From: Leptotrichia sp. oral taxon 221
GTDB lineage: Bacteria; Fusobacteriota; Fusobacteriia; Fusobacteriales; Leptotrichiaceae
Direction of reading: 5' to 3'
DNA: 64,000 nt
Assembly (NCBI RefSeq): GCF_018128245.1
Contig: NZ_CP072378.1
Location: 1,116,001 to 1,180,000, forward strand
The notes under the pieces are model-generated. The model worked only from the letters and a program-made list of their open reading frames with translations. It made no database searches and was not told where the DNA came from. A program made the translations under genes and the position numbers. Of this stretch, positions 1 to 8,406 are shown piece after piece (the first letter of the stretch is position 1; each line of letters begins with the position of its first letter).

Positions 1-1803
1 TCCTAAAACACGTCCACGTTTTTTATTAATATCTCCCATTATATCCCCAATATATTCTTCTGGAACAATAATTGTAAGTTCCATGATTGGTTCAAGCAAT
101 ATTGGTTTTGCCTCAAGCATTCCTTTTTTGAAAGCTAAATTTGCTGCAATTTTGAATGCTAATTCAGAAGAATCTACATCATGATAAGAACCATCATATA
201 AAACAGCCTTTACATTAGTCACTGGATATCCTGCAAGAACTCCTTCTTTTAATGATTCCCTCAATCCTTTTTCAACCGCTGGAATATATGATTTTGGAAC
301 ACTTCCACCTGTAATTGTTTCTTCAAATACAAAATCTTCATCTACATGTGAAAATTTAATTAGAACATCTCCATATTGTCCATGTCCTCCAGATTGTTTC
401 TTGTATTTTCCTTGAACATCTGATGTTCCTTTAATTGTTTCCCTGTAAGGCACTTTCAATTCCACAGTTTTTATTGTTATTCCAAATTTTGCCTTCAATT
501 TTTCTATAACTGTTGCACAATGAAGTTCTCCTTGTACTCCAAGAACTGTTTGACTTGTTTCAAGATTTCTATGCCAAGTAAATGACGGATCTTCTTCCAT
601 CAAACGATTCAATCCAGACGACATTTTTTCATCATCATTTTTATTCAATGGCTCTATTGCCACAAATAATTGTGGTTTTGGAAAAGTTATATCTTTTAAT
701 GGCACTTCCTTTTCACTAGTCGAAAGCGTATCAGAAGTTTTCGTACTATTAAATTTTGAAAATACAACAATATCCCCTGCAATTCCCTTTTGAACCTCAT
801 CCATTTTATTATTCACAAATGTATTAATTTTCCCAATTTTTTCCTTCGTTTTTCTATTCAAGTTAAAAACTTCCATATCTTGCTTAATTTCACCAGAATA
901 AATTTTTGCATAAGAAACTTTTCCTAAAAAAGAATCAATTGTTGTTTTAAAAATTTGGCATGCAAAACTATTTTTTTCAGGTTGTACTTTTGCATTATCA
1001 TCAGGTGATGGCAAGAAATCTTTCACTACATCAAAAGTTGTATGAAGTCCAATATTTTTCAAAGTTGAACCGCAAATTACTGGAATTACTGAACAATCAA
1101 GCACTCCTTGTCTAAGTCCACGATGAATTTCAGCTGTTGTAAATTCAACTCCATTAAAATATTTATCCATTAATTCTTCATCAGTTTCTGCAACTGCTTC
1201 CAAAAGCATTTCACGTACAGAATTTATTTCATTATCCATATCAGTTGGCATTTCTACTGTTTTACACTCATTTTTATTCTTATCAAACTCTCTTGCAAAC
1301 ATGTCAACTACATTAATGTGTCCTCTAAAATTTTCTCCAGTTCCCCAAGGTACATGAAATGGTGCAATCCGTTTCCCATATTTTTCCCTTAATTGTGAAA
1401 GAATTTTTTCATAATCAGCCTTTTCATTATCAATTTTATTCACAAAAATTATTCTCGGAATATTTCTGCTATCAGTCAATTCCAAAGCCGTTTCAGTCCC
1501 AACTGTCAAATCTGTAGTTCCATCAACAATAATAATTGACCCATCAACTGCCGCAAGTCCTGATTCAACTTCTCCAAAAAAATCACCATATCCAGGAATA
1601 TCCACAAAATTATACTTAGCCCCTTGATATTCCACTGCGTGAAGACTCAAAGAACTCGTAATTTTAGTATCATTTTCATTCCCCACAATCCGATTAGTAA
1701 GCCCTGCTGTAAACTCCAATCCTTCCACCATATTACTCTTTCCAGACCCACTATGTCCTAGAATTCCAATGTTTCTTATGTTGCTGCTGTCATATATTCT
1801 CAT
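1..1803 (-). CDS. EF-G-like translational GTPase (EF-G II type), 3' end cut by window
   Basis: Translation from the ATG at 1803 gives 601 residues and runs off the window edge, so roughly the last 90 residues of an EF-G-sized protein are missing. The P-loop reads GHSGSGKS near residue 16, switch II reads VDIPGYGD (residue ~62) and the guanine-specificity motif is NKID. Canonical EF-G has GHVDHGKT and DTPGH; the substitutions, including loss of the catalytic-region His, match the EF-G paralogue family whose role is less defined than that of the main translocase. A strong GGAGGG ribosome site precedes the ATG. The domain order (G domain, domain II, then the VPYRETI region of domain IV) is normal. 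It is probably cytoplasmic and ribosome-associated. Confidence 0.88.
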   Translation of the reverse strand, partial: MRIYDSSNIRNIGILGHSGSGKSNMVEGLEFTAGLTNRIVGNENDTKITSSLSLHAVEYQGAKYNFVDIPGYGDFFGEVESGLAAVDGSIIIVDGTTDLTVGTETALELTDSRNIPRIIFVNKIDNEKADYEKILSQLREKYGKRIAPFHVPWGTGENFRGHINVVDMFAREFDKNKNECKTVEMPTDMDNEINSVREMLLEAVAETDEELMDKYFNGVEFTTAEIHRGLRQGVLDCSVIPVICGSTLKNIGLHTTFDVVKDFLPSPDDNAKVQPEKNSFACQIFKTTIDSFLGKVSYAKIYSGEIKQDMEVFNLNRKTKEKIGKINTFVNNKMDEVQKGIAGDIVVFSKFNSTKTSDTLSTSEKEVPLKDITFPKPQLFVAIEPLNKNDDEKMSSGLNRLMEEDPSFTWHRNLETSQTVLGVQGELHCATVIEKLKAKFGITIKTVELKVPYRETIKGTSDVQGKYKKQSGGHGQYGDVLIKFSHVDEDFVFEETITGGSVPKSYIPAVEKGLRESLKEGVLAGYPVTNVKAVLYDGSYHDVDSSELAFKIAANLAFKKGMLEAKPILLEPIMELTIIVPEEYIGDIMGDINKKRGRVLG

Positions 1804-1892
1804 AACAGTCCCTCCTATATATCTCTACTTTTTTCTATTTTCGTAAAATTCTATTTTTCAATCCCTTATATTAAATTTTAACTTGAAATTCG

Positions 1893-1922
1893 AAAAAAGC
1901 AAGTTAATTGAATGCTTTTTTT
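1893..1922 (-). terminator. Rho-independent terminator of the island A distal operon
   Basis: The stem AAAAAAGCA / TGCTTTTTT surrounds an 11-nt loop and lies just after the stop of the TPR lipoprotein gene. On the minus strand it is followed by a U-run, so it probably ends transcription of the operon that starts upstream of 7109. It would also work weakly on plus. Confidence 0.7.
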
Positions 1923-1945
1923 AATATTTTTTGATCAGTTAAATT

Positions 1946-2968
1946 TTAATAATATGATTCTGTCCCTGGTACTTTACCGCTTTCATCTTCTCTTATTTTA
2001 TCTCCTTCTGTATATTTATATTTAATTTTATCTTTTTTATTTCTAATCTCTTCTAATCTTTCTTCTGATTCACTCATTCCCATTGATAGTGCTTTTTGAT
2101 ACCATTTCCTTGCTTCTGTATAATTTTCTTCCATTTCATATGTCACTCCTACATGATATGTAGAATTAGCTTGTTTGGAAGCATTTATCAAAAAATATTC
2201 TCTAGCATTGGGATAATCTAGTTTATCTAAATATAAGTTAGCTAGCGAGTATATTGCTTTAAATTCTTTTTTTCCTACTCCTATTTTTAATATTTTTTCT
2301 GCCTCGTCAATTTTTTTTAACTTTCTATACATGTTTCCCAATCCATAATAACCATCAACATCACCCATTTTTATCATTTCTTTATACAATTGTTCTGCCT
2401 TGTAAGGCTGATTATGAGTTTCATAATAGATTGCCATATTGTATCTTCCGCTTCCATCTCGCCCTTGTTTATGCCATATTTTTTCAGCTTCTGAATATTT
2501 TTCTTCCTTTCCGTACACAATTGCCAAATTATATTCTGCATCCCCATCTCCTTTATTAGCTGCCTTCTGATACCAATATTCCGCTTCTGACAACTTGTTT
2601 TTTTCATTATAAAATACAGCTAAATTATAAATCATATCTAAAACATCTCTTTCTGCACCATACTTTGTCCATTTTTCATAATTCACTTCATCTTTTTTTT
2701 CATAATAATAGTCAGATAAATATATCGAAGCTTCAGGCTTATATTTTACTAATTTCTCAAAATACATCTTTCCTATTTCAGGATTAACATCATAATTCAA
2801 CTTAGCTACTGACATCATATTTTCAAGTTCATCCTGACTCATTTTGTCATTTATTTTTGATATTTCCTGCTGTATTTTCTGTTTAGTTTCCTCATTTAAT
2901 TCTTTACTCCTAAAACCACATCCAGATAATATTAGCAAGGTTATCGTCAGTAAAACAATTTTTTTCAT
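1946..2968 (-). CDS. TPR/Sel1-like repeat lipoprotein
   Basis: A 340-residue protein with a lipoprotein signal peptide; the lipobox LSGC places the modified Cys at residue 17, so it should be membrane-anchored outside the cytoplasm. From about residue 70 to 300 it consists of TPR/Sel1-type helical repeats of ~34-36 residues (motifs such as AEYWYQKAANKGDGDAEYNL). The start ATG overlaps the stop of the upstream MORN-repeat gene in an ATGA arrangement, indicating translational coupling. Paralogous TPR proteins occur at 10717-11628 and 11786-13057. The family function is protein-protein interaction. A role as an immunity or accessory lipoprotein of the island is inferred from context only. Confidence 0.8.
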   Translation of the reverse strand: MKKIVLLTITLLILSGCGFRSKELNEETKQKIQQEISKINDKMSQDELENMMSVAKLNYDVNPEIGKMYFEKLVKYKPEASIYLSDYYYEKKDEVNYEKWTKYGAERDVLDMIYNLAVFYNEKNKLSEAEYWYQKAANKGDGDAEYNLAIVYGKEEKYSEAEKIWHKQGRDGSGRYNMAIYYETHNQPYKAEQLYKEMIKMGDVDGYYGLGNMYRKLKKIDEAEKILKIGVGKKEFKAIYSLANLYLDKLDYPNAREYFLINASKQANSTYHVGVTYEMEENYTEARKWYQKALSMGMSESEERLEEIRNKKDKIKYKYTEGDKIREDESGKVPGTESYY

Positions 2969-4290
2969 TTTTCTTCTTTAAGAAATTCTATTATTTCCCT
3001 AAACTTCTTAAATACTTCCTGTATTTTCTGAATTTCATTTTTCGTTGAATTTGATTCTTTTTGTTGAAATAAATTTTTTGGAAAATTAACCGGATATTTT
3101 TCAGGAAATCTTTTTCTATATTTTTTGTGGATAATAACATTTTGATTTTCGTCATATTTTGTAATTTCAAATGTGTAATTATTTATTTTAGTTTCTCTTT
3201 CCACTACAATTCCATTTTTATTAAAAAATTCTCTATGTTCAATTTTATCTCCATCTTTTTCTTCATAAATTATTTTTTTTACTATATTGCTTTTTATATT
3301 ATCTTCATACTCTATTTCTTCTTTTAAAATACCTTTTTCATAATTTTCTTCAAAAATTAAATTTTTAGTTTCAGAATAGTATTTATACTTTCCATTTACA
3401 TAATCGTTTTCATATTCTCCTTCCTCCCAAATTTGTCCATTAGGAAAATATTTAAAATATTTCCCATCTTTTAAGTCATTTTTCATAAAATATTCTTCAA
3501 AAATAGCGCCTTCTTCATTTTCTTTTTTTTGATACTTAAATCCATTAAGATTAGTATCTTTAAAATAATATTCAATATATTTGCCATTTTTTTTACCATT
3601 TTTCATAAAATATTTTGAGGAAATTTCTCCAGTTTTTTTATAATATTTCCTCCATTCTCCATTTGGTAAATCATTTATAAAATTTGCTTGTAATTCTAAC
3701 TTTCCATCTTCATAATATTTTTCTAGTACCCCTTGCTTCATATTATTTACAAATTTTATAGAGTATTCCGTATTTCCATTTTCATAATAAGAATAAGCAT
3801 TCTCCATAATTTTATCATTTACGTAGTAAGTTTCAGTTTTTTTATTCCCGCTTTCATAATATTCAAACCATGTTCCCTCTTTTAATCCTTCACGACAAAA
3901 TCCTTTTATTTGCATTTTTCCGTTTTTATGAAAAACTATATAATCTCCATGATATTCTCCATTTTTATAATAGATTTCAGCATATTTTTCACCTGTTTCA
4001 TAAAATTGTTGATACAAATCTTTTACTTTATTATTTTCAAAATTTTCTATACATTTTAAATTTCCATTATTATAATATGTTTTCCAAATTCCAGTCTTCA
4101 TCCCAAAACTAATATTTCCTTCAGAATGAATTTTCCCATCTTCATATTCTAAAATTAACTTTCCATTGTATATTTCTCCTTCTTTATCAATTAAAATCAT
4201 TTGTCCATGCATTTTTTTTATATCAAAAATTTCTTCAATTTTTTGATTATACTTAACTCTTTTTATTTTTTCTAAATGTTCTGTTTTCAT
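2965..4290 (-). CDS. MORN-variant repeat protein, YwqK antitoxin-like
   Basis: This 441-residue protein has no signal peptide and is built from at least twelve repeats of the form YYxNGxxxxxxxYxNxxxxGxxxxYY from residue ~30 to ~350. That is the MORN-2 type repeat found in YwqK, the proposed antitoxin partner of the toxin YwqJ. YwqK-like proteins are often fusobacterial immunity proteins for polymorphic toxins; that role is inferred here. Its first codons (MKTEHLEKI) and its ribosome-site region are nearly the same as those of the unrelated genes starting at 5409 and 7109, suggesting that a shared 5' leader was copied between cassettes. It lies 15 nt downstream of the preceding gene. Confidence 0.75.
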   Translation of the reverse strand: MKTEHLEKIKRVKYNQKIEEIFDIKKMHGQMILIDKEGEIYNGKLILEYEDGKIHSEGNISFGMKTGIWKTYYNNGNLKCIENFENNKVKDLYQQFYETGEKYAEIYYKNGEYHGDYIVFHKNGKMQIKGFCREGLKEGTWFEYYESGNKKTETYYVNDKIMENAYSYYENGNTEYSIKFVNNMKQGVLEKYYEDGKLELQANFINDLPNGEWRKYYKKTGEISSKYFMKNGKKNGKYIEYYFKDTNLNGFKYQKKENEEGAIFEEYFMKNDLKDGKYFKYFPNGQIWEEGEYENDYVNGKYKYYSETKNLIFEENYEKGILKEEIEYEDNIKSNIVKKIIYEEKDGDKIEHREFFNKNGIVVERETKINNYTFEITKYDENQNVIIHKKYRKRFPEKYPVNFPKNLFQQKESNSTKNEIQKIQEVFKKFREIIEFLKEEK

Positions 4291-4305
4291 TGTTTTTTCC
4301 CTTCT

Positions 4306-5409
4306 TTACTTAGATAAAACTTCAAAAGCCTTGTCATACCATTTTTTTACTTTCTCATTGAATTCTTCATCTTCAACAGGCGGAACAATATATATCCTAT
4401 CTATAAAATCATCAAAATTATTTCCAAATAAATTCCATTCCCAAACTATTTCCTTTTTAGAATTTCTTCTACTTGAAAGACTCCACACTTCCTTTGTACT
4501 TTTTGATATAAATATATATCCTCCATCTGTTACTTTTATTGGAAACAAATCATCTGTCATTTCATATTTTATTTCATCATCTCTATTATCACTTGTTTCA
4601 TGGTTGTATTCGTCCATTTCCATTAATACATTTTTCCCTCTCTCAACTTCTTCATCTTGTAAAGTAAGACGCCATACAAATACATCAAATTTATCTCTCT
4701 CTTTTCTTATTTGACAATATCCATCATCTGTAAACCATATTTCTTCATATTCTTCAAATAAATTTCTATATTTTTTTATTTCGTATGTTTCAAAAAATTC
4801 TTTTGTAAAATATTTACTATTTCTTTTTGTCCTTTTTGTTGTATTTTCTTTGTCAATAATTATCTCTAAATGTTCTTCCACTTTAGGTTTATCTTCTACA
4901 TAATACAATTCATCCATAAATTTATCAAAATTATCTGATAATTTTATCCAGTCCCAGTCTAAATCACTCTCTTCATCTATATGCTGATAAAATGCCCATA
5001 CTTCCTCATCGTTATCTAAGAAAATATTTTCATTTTCTCCTATATAAATGGCTTCATTATTTTCAAAGCAGTCATACTCTATTTCTTTATCTGAATTTTC
5101 CCCATATTCTAATATATGATTTTCTTCATCCAGTTCTTTTAAAAATTCTTTCCCTACTTCAATTGATTCATCACTAAATACAAGTTTATATAAACTATAT
5201 TCTTTTATAAATTCATCATCTTCTTTTCTTTTACAATATACTGTTCCATTTAATGATTTAAAATATATTTCTTCATATTTTTCTATTAATTCTCGGTATT
5301 TAATTATCTTATATTTTCCAAAAAATTCTTTTGTAAAATATTTACTTTCTTCTATTCTTTCTTTTGATTTTGTATAATCTATTATTTTTTCTAAATGTTC
5401 CATTTTCAT
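4306..5409 (-). CDS. Immunity-like protein with two tandem ~180-aa domains (possibly SUKH-like)
   Basis: The 367 residues form two related halves, each beginning with a KYFTxEFFxxYxIxKYRxL block and ending in W-x-W-x-L-x-x-N-F-D-x-F-x-D-x-(L/I)-Y. The closing block resembles the C-terminal part of SMI1/KNR4 (SUKH) immunity domains, but the usual LPxxYxxFL start is not evident, so the family is uncertain. There is no signal peptide and the protein is acidic, as is common for cytoplasmic immunity proteins. The start overlaps the previous stop as ATGA. The second domain is almost identical at the DNA level to that of the gene ending at 5995. I infer an immunity role. Confidence 0.6.
   Translation of the reverse strand: MKMEHLEKIIDYTKSKERIEESKYFTKEFFGKYKIIKYRELIEKYEEIYFKSLNGTVYCKRKEDDEFIKEYSLYKLVFSDESIEVGKEFLKELDEENHILEYGENSDKEIEYDCFENNEAIYIGENENIFLDNDEEVWAFYQHIDEESDLDWDWIKLSDNFDKFMDELYYVEDKPKVEEHLEIIIDKENTTKRTKRNSKYFTKEFFETYEIKKYRNLFEEYEEIWFTDDGYCQIRKERDKFDVFVWRLTLQDEEVERGKNVLMEMDEYNHETSDNRDDEIKYEMTDDLFPIKVTDGGYIFISKSTKEVWSLSSRRNSKKEIVWEWNLFGNNFDDFIDRIYIVPPVEDEEFNEKVKKWYDKAFEVLSK
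4310..5000. repeat. ~690-bp direct repeat, copy 1
   Basis: This segment and 6011-6701 align with a constant offset of 1701 bp and only scattered mismatches. They cover the whole second domain and the end of the first domain of two immunity-like genes. The similarity is much higher than between the flanking first domains, which points to a recent duplication or gene conversion. Confidence 0.75.
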
Positions 5410-5993
5410 TGTTTTTTCCCTTCTATCATTTCAACAAAATCATGATAAAATTTATCTACCTTCTCATTAAATTCTTCTTCATTTTCATCTGGTATACAAT
5501 ATAACTTATCTATAAACTCATCAAAAGTATCAGCCAACTTTTTCCATTCCCATCTATTCTCTTCTTCCATAAAATGTAAAAACCACACTTCCTTTGTATC
5601 TTTTGAAATAAATAAATGTCTTTCAAAAACTCCATCCAGTAATGAAACAAAATTATCCGTTAAATAATAGTCCACTTCCGTAGTTTCACTATTTTCTTTT
5701 AGTGAATGGCTATATTCATCAGATTCCATTAATATGTTAAACTCTTTTTCCACTATTTCATTTGATAAATAAAATTCAATTAAATATAAATCTTTATTTA
5801 CATCTTTTTCTTCTCCTACTTGAATATATGTATCATAATTAAATAATATATATTCGTATTCCTCCAATAAATCTCTATATTTTGTTATTCCACATTTTTC
5901 AAAAAATTCTTCTGTAAAATATTTGCTTTTCTCTGTTCTTTTTTCGCTATCTTCATAATTTATTATTTCTCTTAAATGATGTTCTCTTGTCAT
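5406..5993 (-). CDS. Immunity-like protein with a single copy of the same domain
   Basis: This is a single-domain member of the family encoded on either side. It starts MTREHHLREI, has the KYFTEEFFEKCGITKYRDL block and closes with WEWKKLADTFDEFIDKLY. The frame stays open 45 nt further upstream into the previous gene, but the ATG at 5993 is chosen because an AAGGA ribosome site precedes it and it begins 1 nt after the previous stop, as in the neighbouring couplings. The protein has 195 residues and no signal peptide or membrane segment. Its more divergent sequence suggests an older duplicate. Function is unknown; immunity is inferred from the array. Confidence 0.6.
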   Translation of the reverse strand: MTREHHLREIINYEDSEKRTEKSKYFTEEFFEKCGITKYRDLLEEYEYILFNYDTYIQVGEEKDVNKDLYLIEFYLSNEIVEKEFNILMESDEYSHSLKENSETTEVDYYLTDNFVSLLDGVFERHLFISKDTKEVWFLHFMEEENRWEWKKLADTFDEFIDKLYCIPDENEEEFNEKVDKFYHDFVEMIEGKKQ

Positions 5994-5994
5994 T

Positions 5995-7109
5995 TTATTT
6001 TCCTTCTTTCTTAGATAAAACTTCAAAAGCCTTATCATACCATTTCTTTACTTTTTCATTAAATTCTTCATCTTCAACAGGTGGAACAATATATATCCTA
6101 TCTATAAAATCATCAAAATTATTTCCAAATAAATTCCATTCCCAAACTATTTCCTTTTTAGAATTTCTTCTACTTGAAAAACTCCATACTTCCTTTGTAC
6201 TTTTTGATATGAATATATATCCTCCATCTGTTACTTGTATTGGAAATAAATCATCTGTCATTTCGTATTTTATTTCATCATCTCTATTATCACTTGTTTC
6301 ATGGTTGTATTCGTCCATTTCCATTAATATGTTTTTTCCTCTCTCTACTTCTTCATCTTGTAAAGTAAGATACCCTACATATTCATCAAATTTATCTTTC
6401 TCTTTTCTTATTCGACAATATCCTTCATCTGTAAACGATATTTTTTCATATTCCTTAAATAAATTTCTATATTTTTTTATTTCGTATGTTTCAAAAAATT
6501 CTTCTGTAAAATATTTACTATTTCTTTCTGTCCTTTTTATCGTATTTTCCTTGTCAATAATTACTTCTAAATGTTCTTTCACTTTAGGTTTATCTTCCAC
6601 ATAATACAATTCATCAATAAATTTATCAAAATTATCCGATAATTCTGCCCAGTCCCAGTCTAAATCACCCTCTTCATCTATATGCTGATAAAATGCCCAT
6701 ACAACACCTTCTGTATCAATAAACAGATATTCCTTATCACTTATATAAATTGCAAAACTATTTTCAGATAGTTCATATTCAATTTTATCAGTTGAACTTT
6801 CACCATATTTTTCCCAATGCAGTTCTTCATCCATCCTTCTTAAAAAATGTTTTCCATTTTCAAAAATTTTATCACTAAATTCAATTTTATAGAGACTATA
6901 TTCTTTCACAAATTTATCATTTTTTTTCTTTTACAATAAACTGTTCCATCTTCTGATTTAAAGTATATTTCTTCATATTTTTCTATTAATTCCCTATATT
7001 TTGTTATTCTACATTTTTTAAAAAATTCTTTTGTAAAATATTTACTTTCTTTTATTCTTTCTTTTGATTTTGTATAATCTATTATTCTTTCTAAATGTTC
7101 TGTTTTCAT
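5995..7109 (-). pseudogene. Two-domain immunity-like gene split by a frameshift at an A8 run
   Basis: The first frame, from the ATG at 7109, begins MKTEHLERIIDYTKSKERIK and stops after 67 codons. The homologous sequence then continues in the -1 frame as VKEYSLYKIEFSD to the stop at 5995. Alignment to the gene at 4306-5409 places the break at AGA-AAA-AAA-ATG (about 6922-6932): one added A, or a -1 slip on A-AAA-AAA, would restore a ~371-residue protein matching the 367-residue paralogue. The reading is therefore a slippage-dependent gene, a phase-variable gene, a fresh pseudogene or a sequencing error. The rest of the frame is intact and well conserved. Confidence 0.7.
6011..6701. repeat. ~690-bp direct repeat, copy 2
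   Basis: Partner of 4310-5000. Similarity fades abruptly just past the TATGCTGATAAAATGCCCAT sequence in both copies. The repeats enclose the single-domain gene, so recombination between them would delete it and merge the two outer genes. Confidence 0.75.
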
Positions 7110-7160
7110 TATTCTATCCCTTTCTTTTTTGTTGATTTTTTAGATTTTTTTTGTGAGATA

Positions 7161-7198
7161 CCATTTCTTTTTCTTTTTTTTAATCTCTTAACATTTTA
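7161..7198 (-). repeat. Relic copy of the 5' end of the GAD-like gene
   Basis: On minus this reads ATGTTAAGAGATT followed by an A-rich stretch, almost the same as the first ~35 nt of the GAD-like gene starting at 8927. Here it is closed by an in-frame TAA and leads nowhere. It sits directly upstream of the MKTEHLE leader of the next gene and looks like a leftover junction from cassette exchange. Confidence 0.55.
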
Positions 7199-7206
7199 CT
7201 TCTTCA

Positions 7207-7713
7207 CTACTTATTAAATTTACTCCGATATTCCTCCATTTCTTTAAGCAGTTCTTCCTGTTTTTTATCTTCAGGAACCTTACCTAAATATTTATAACAA
7301 TAATATTCGTGACGTTTCATAGGAGTATACGCACTTCCAAACCATTTTGTATAATCAAAATTTATTGTTAATTTCATATCTTCATTAACACTTACTACAA
7401 TCGTTTGCCATAATTTTAGTTCGTTATCTATAAATATTTCTTTCAAATCATAAACTGTATCAAATAGTAAACTTGACTTTTTTCTAAATTCATCTTTTGG
7501 AATGTTATATTTTTCAGGAATATCTAAAGAATATATGTATTCATTTTTATTCACATCTTCATCAAAATAAAAATATACACCTCCCCCACTTGAATCATCT
7601 GCCAGTTCTCCAAATAAATAAAAAGTATTCCATACTACAGGTATCATTTCATTCACTTGCTCAGCTATACTTTTAAAATATTCATCCATTCTATTTGTTA
7701 ATTTTTCATTCAT
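7207..7713 (-). CDS. YezG-family (DUF600) immunity protein
   Basis: The 168-residue product has the YezG pattern: an N-terminal helix QVNEMIPVVWNTFYLFGEL, a GGGVYFYF strand, YIYSLDIPEKYNI, a long central helix, and the closing YKYLGKVPEDKKQEELL. YezG proteins are immunity partners of YeeF-type LXG toxins and related nucleases. There is no signal peptide, so it should act in the cytoplasm. A second family member is at 50029-50556. Directly upstream is a 42-bp copy of the end of the gene at 8966-9484 and its spacer instead of a toxin gene, so the original toxin partner is absent. Confidence 0.82.
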   Translation of the reverse strand: MNEKLTNRMDEYFKSIAEQVNEMIPVVWNTFYLFGELADDSSGGGVYFYFDEDVNKNEYIYSLDIPEKYNIPKDEFRKKSSLLFDTVYDLKEIFIDNELKLWQTIVVSVNEDMKLTINFDYTKWFGSAYTPMKRHEYYCYKYLGKVPEDKKQEELLKEMEEYRSKFNK

Positions 7714-7750
7714 TTACTTTCCACCTCTCCTATTCATTATTTCTCTTGTA

Positions 7751-7792
7751 AATACTTTAAAAAATTAATTTTATTACTTATATTTATCCATC
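7751..7792 (-). repeat. Copied 3' end and spacer of an island gene
   Basis: About 42 bp here match 8943-8984, which is the last codons (MDKYK, stop) of the 172-residue gene and the spacer after it. In both places the sequence leads into an immunity gene (YezG here, the GAD-like gene there), which marks a cassette junction. Confidence 0.6.
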
Positions 7793-7863
7793 ATTAACGA
7801 TTTATTTTCTTTTCATCTAAATATTTTTTACCATTTTTCATTTCTTAATTCTAGCATATAAGA

Positions 7864-8298
7864 TTATTTATTAAAGGCTAACTTCATAAATATTTGAATA
7901 AAATTAAATTCTGTTTCTTCAACAATTACTTCTAAATTTGATAAGTCCAAATAATAAATTTTATCTTCAAATTTTCCGTTATTTTTCTTAAAACAATAAA
8001 CTCCTCCACATTGATCATCACTTACTGGAAAAAAATCTTTCTCAAAAATATTTTCATAATTAAGTACATAAAAATCACTTTTCTCACATACAGAGAATAT
8101 TTCTGCAAATGCAAATGTTCCACCACCGAATTTCATTTGAAACTCAATAAAAGACTCGGGTAGTTTTCCTGATAAAATTTTCTCAATATTATTTATATCT
8201 TCTATTGTGGCTTTAGGTTCATTGTCTCTAAATAAAAATAAATTTGGCTTTACTTTCATTTCATTTTCTAAAAAATTTATAAATTCTTTTGTTTTCAT
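7864..8298 (-). CDS. SMI1/KNR4 (SUKH) family immunity protein
   Basis: A 144-residue protein with the SUKH hallmark: after an N-terminal helix comes IEKILSGKLPESFIEFQMKF followed by a GGG turn (LPxxYxxFxxxxGG in the family), then a strand-rich region ending IVEETEFNFIQIFMKLAF. SUKH proteins are the most common immunity proteins of bacterial polymorphic toxins and bind the cognate toxin in the cytoplasm. The ATG is preceded by a strong AGGAGG site that overlaps the stop codon of the headless frame upstream (8308-8406), the arrangement expected for a toxin tail and its immunity gene. Confidence 0.85.
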   Translation of the reverse strand: MKTKEFINFLENEMKVKPNLFLFRDNEPKATIEDINNIEKILSGKLPESFIEFQMKFGGGTFAFAEIFSVCEKSDFYVLNYENIFEKDFFPVSDDQCGGVYCFKKNNGKFEDKIYYLDLSNLEVIVEETEFNFIQIFMKLAFNK

Positions 8299-8307
8299 GT
8301 TATCCTC

Positions 8308-8406
8308 CTATTTATCATATATTAAGTCAGGGTATATTTGTTCTGCTCCTTGTTCTCTTGCACGATATCACCAATGTGATTCTCTGTCTGCTTTTCTCAT
8401 CTCTAA
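8308..8406 (-). pseudogene. Toxin C-terminal remnant next to the SUKH gene
   Basis: In one frame this reads LEMRKADRESHW, one TGA, then YRAREQGAEQIYPDLIYDK and a TAG that is part of the TAGGAGG ribosome site of the SUKH gene. Charged, aromatic-rich sequence ending just before an immunity gene is typical of a polymorphic-toxin tip. There is no start and no upstream domain, so only the last ~32 codons survive. The toxin family is not recognised. A single G-to-A change would explain the stop (TGG to TGA). Confidence 0.5.

Noticed and set aside
2374-2607. Second minus-strand frame inside the TPR lipoprotein gene
   Set aside because: Overlaps the TPR frame fully, has no ribosome site and arises from the biased codon use of the real gene.
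3127-6604. Plus-strand open frames of 60-205 codons opposite the immunity-like genes
   Set aside because: They are rich in Ser/Phe/Leu/Ile as expected for the complement of Glu/Lys-rich minus genes, lack ribosome sites, and lie in another frame of well-supported genes.
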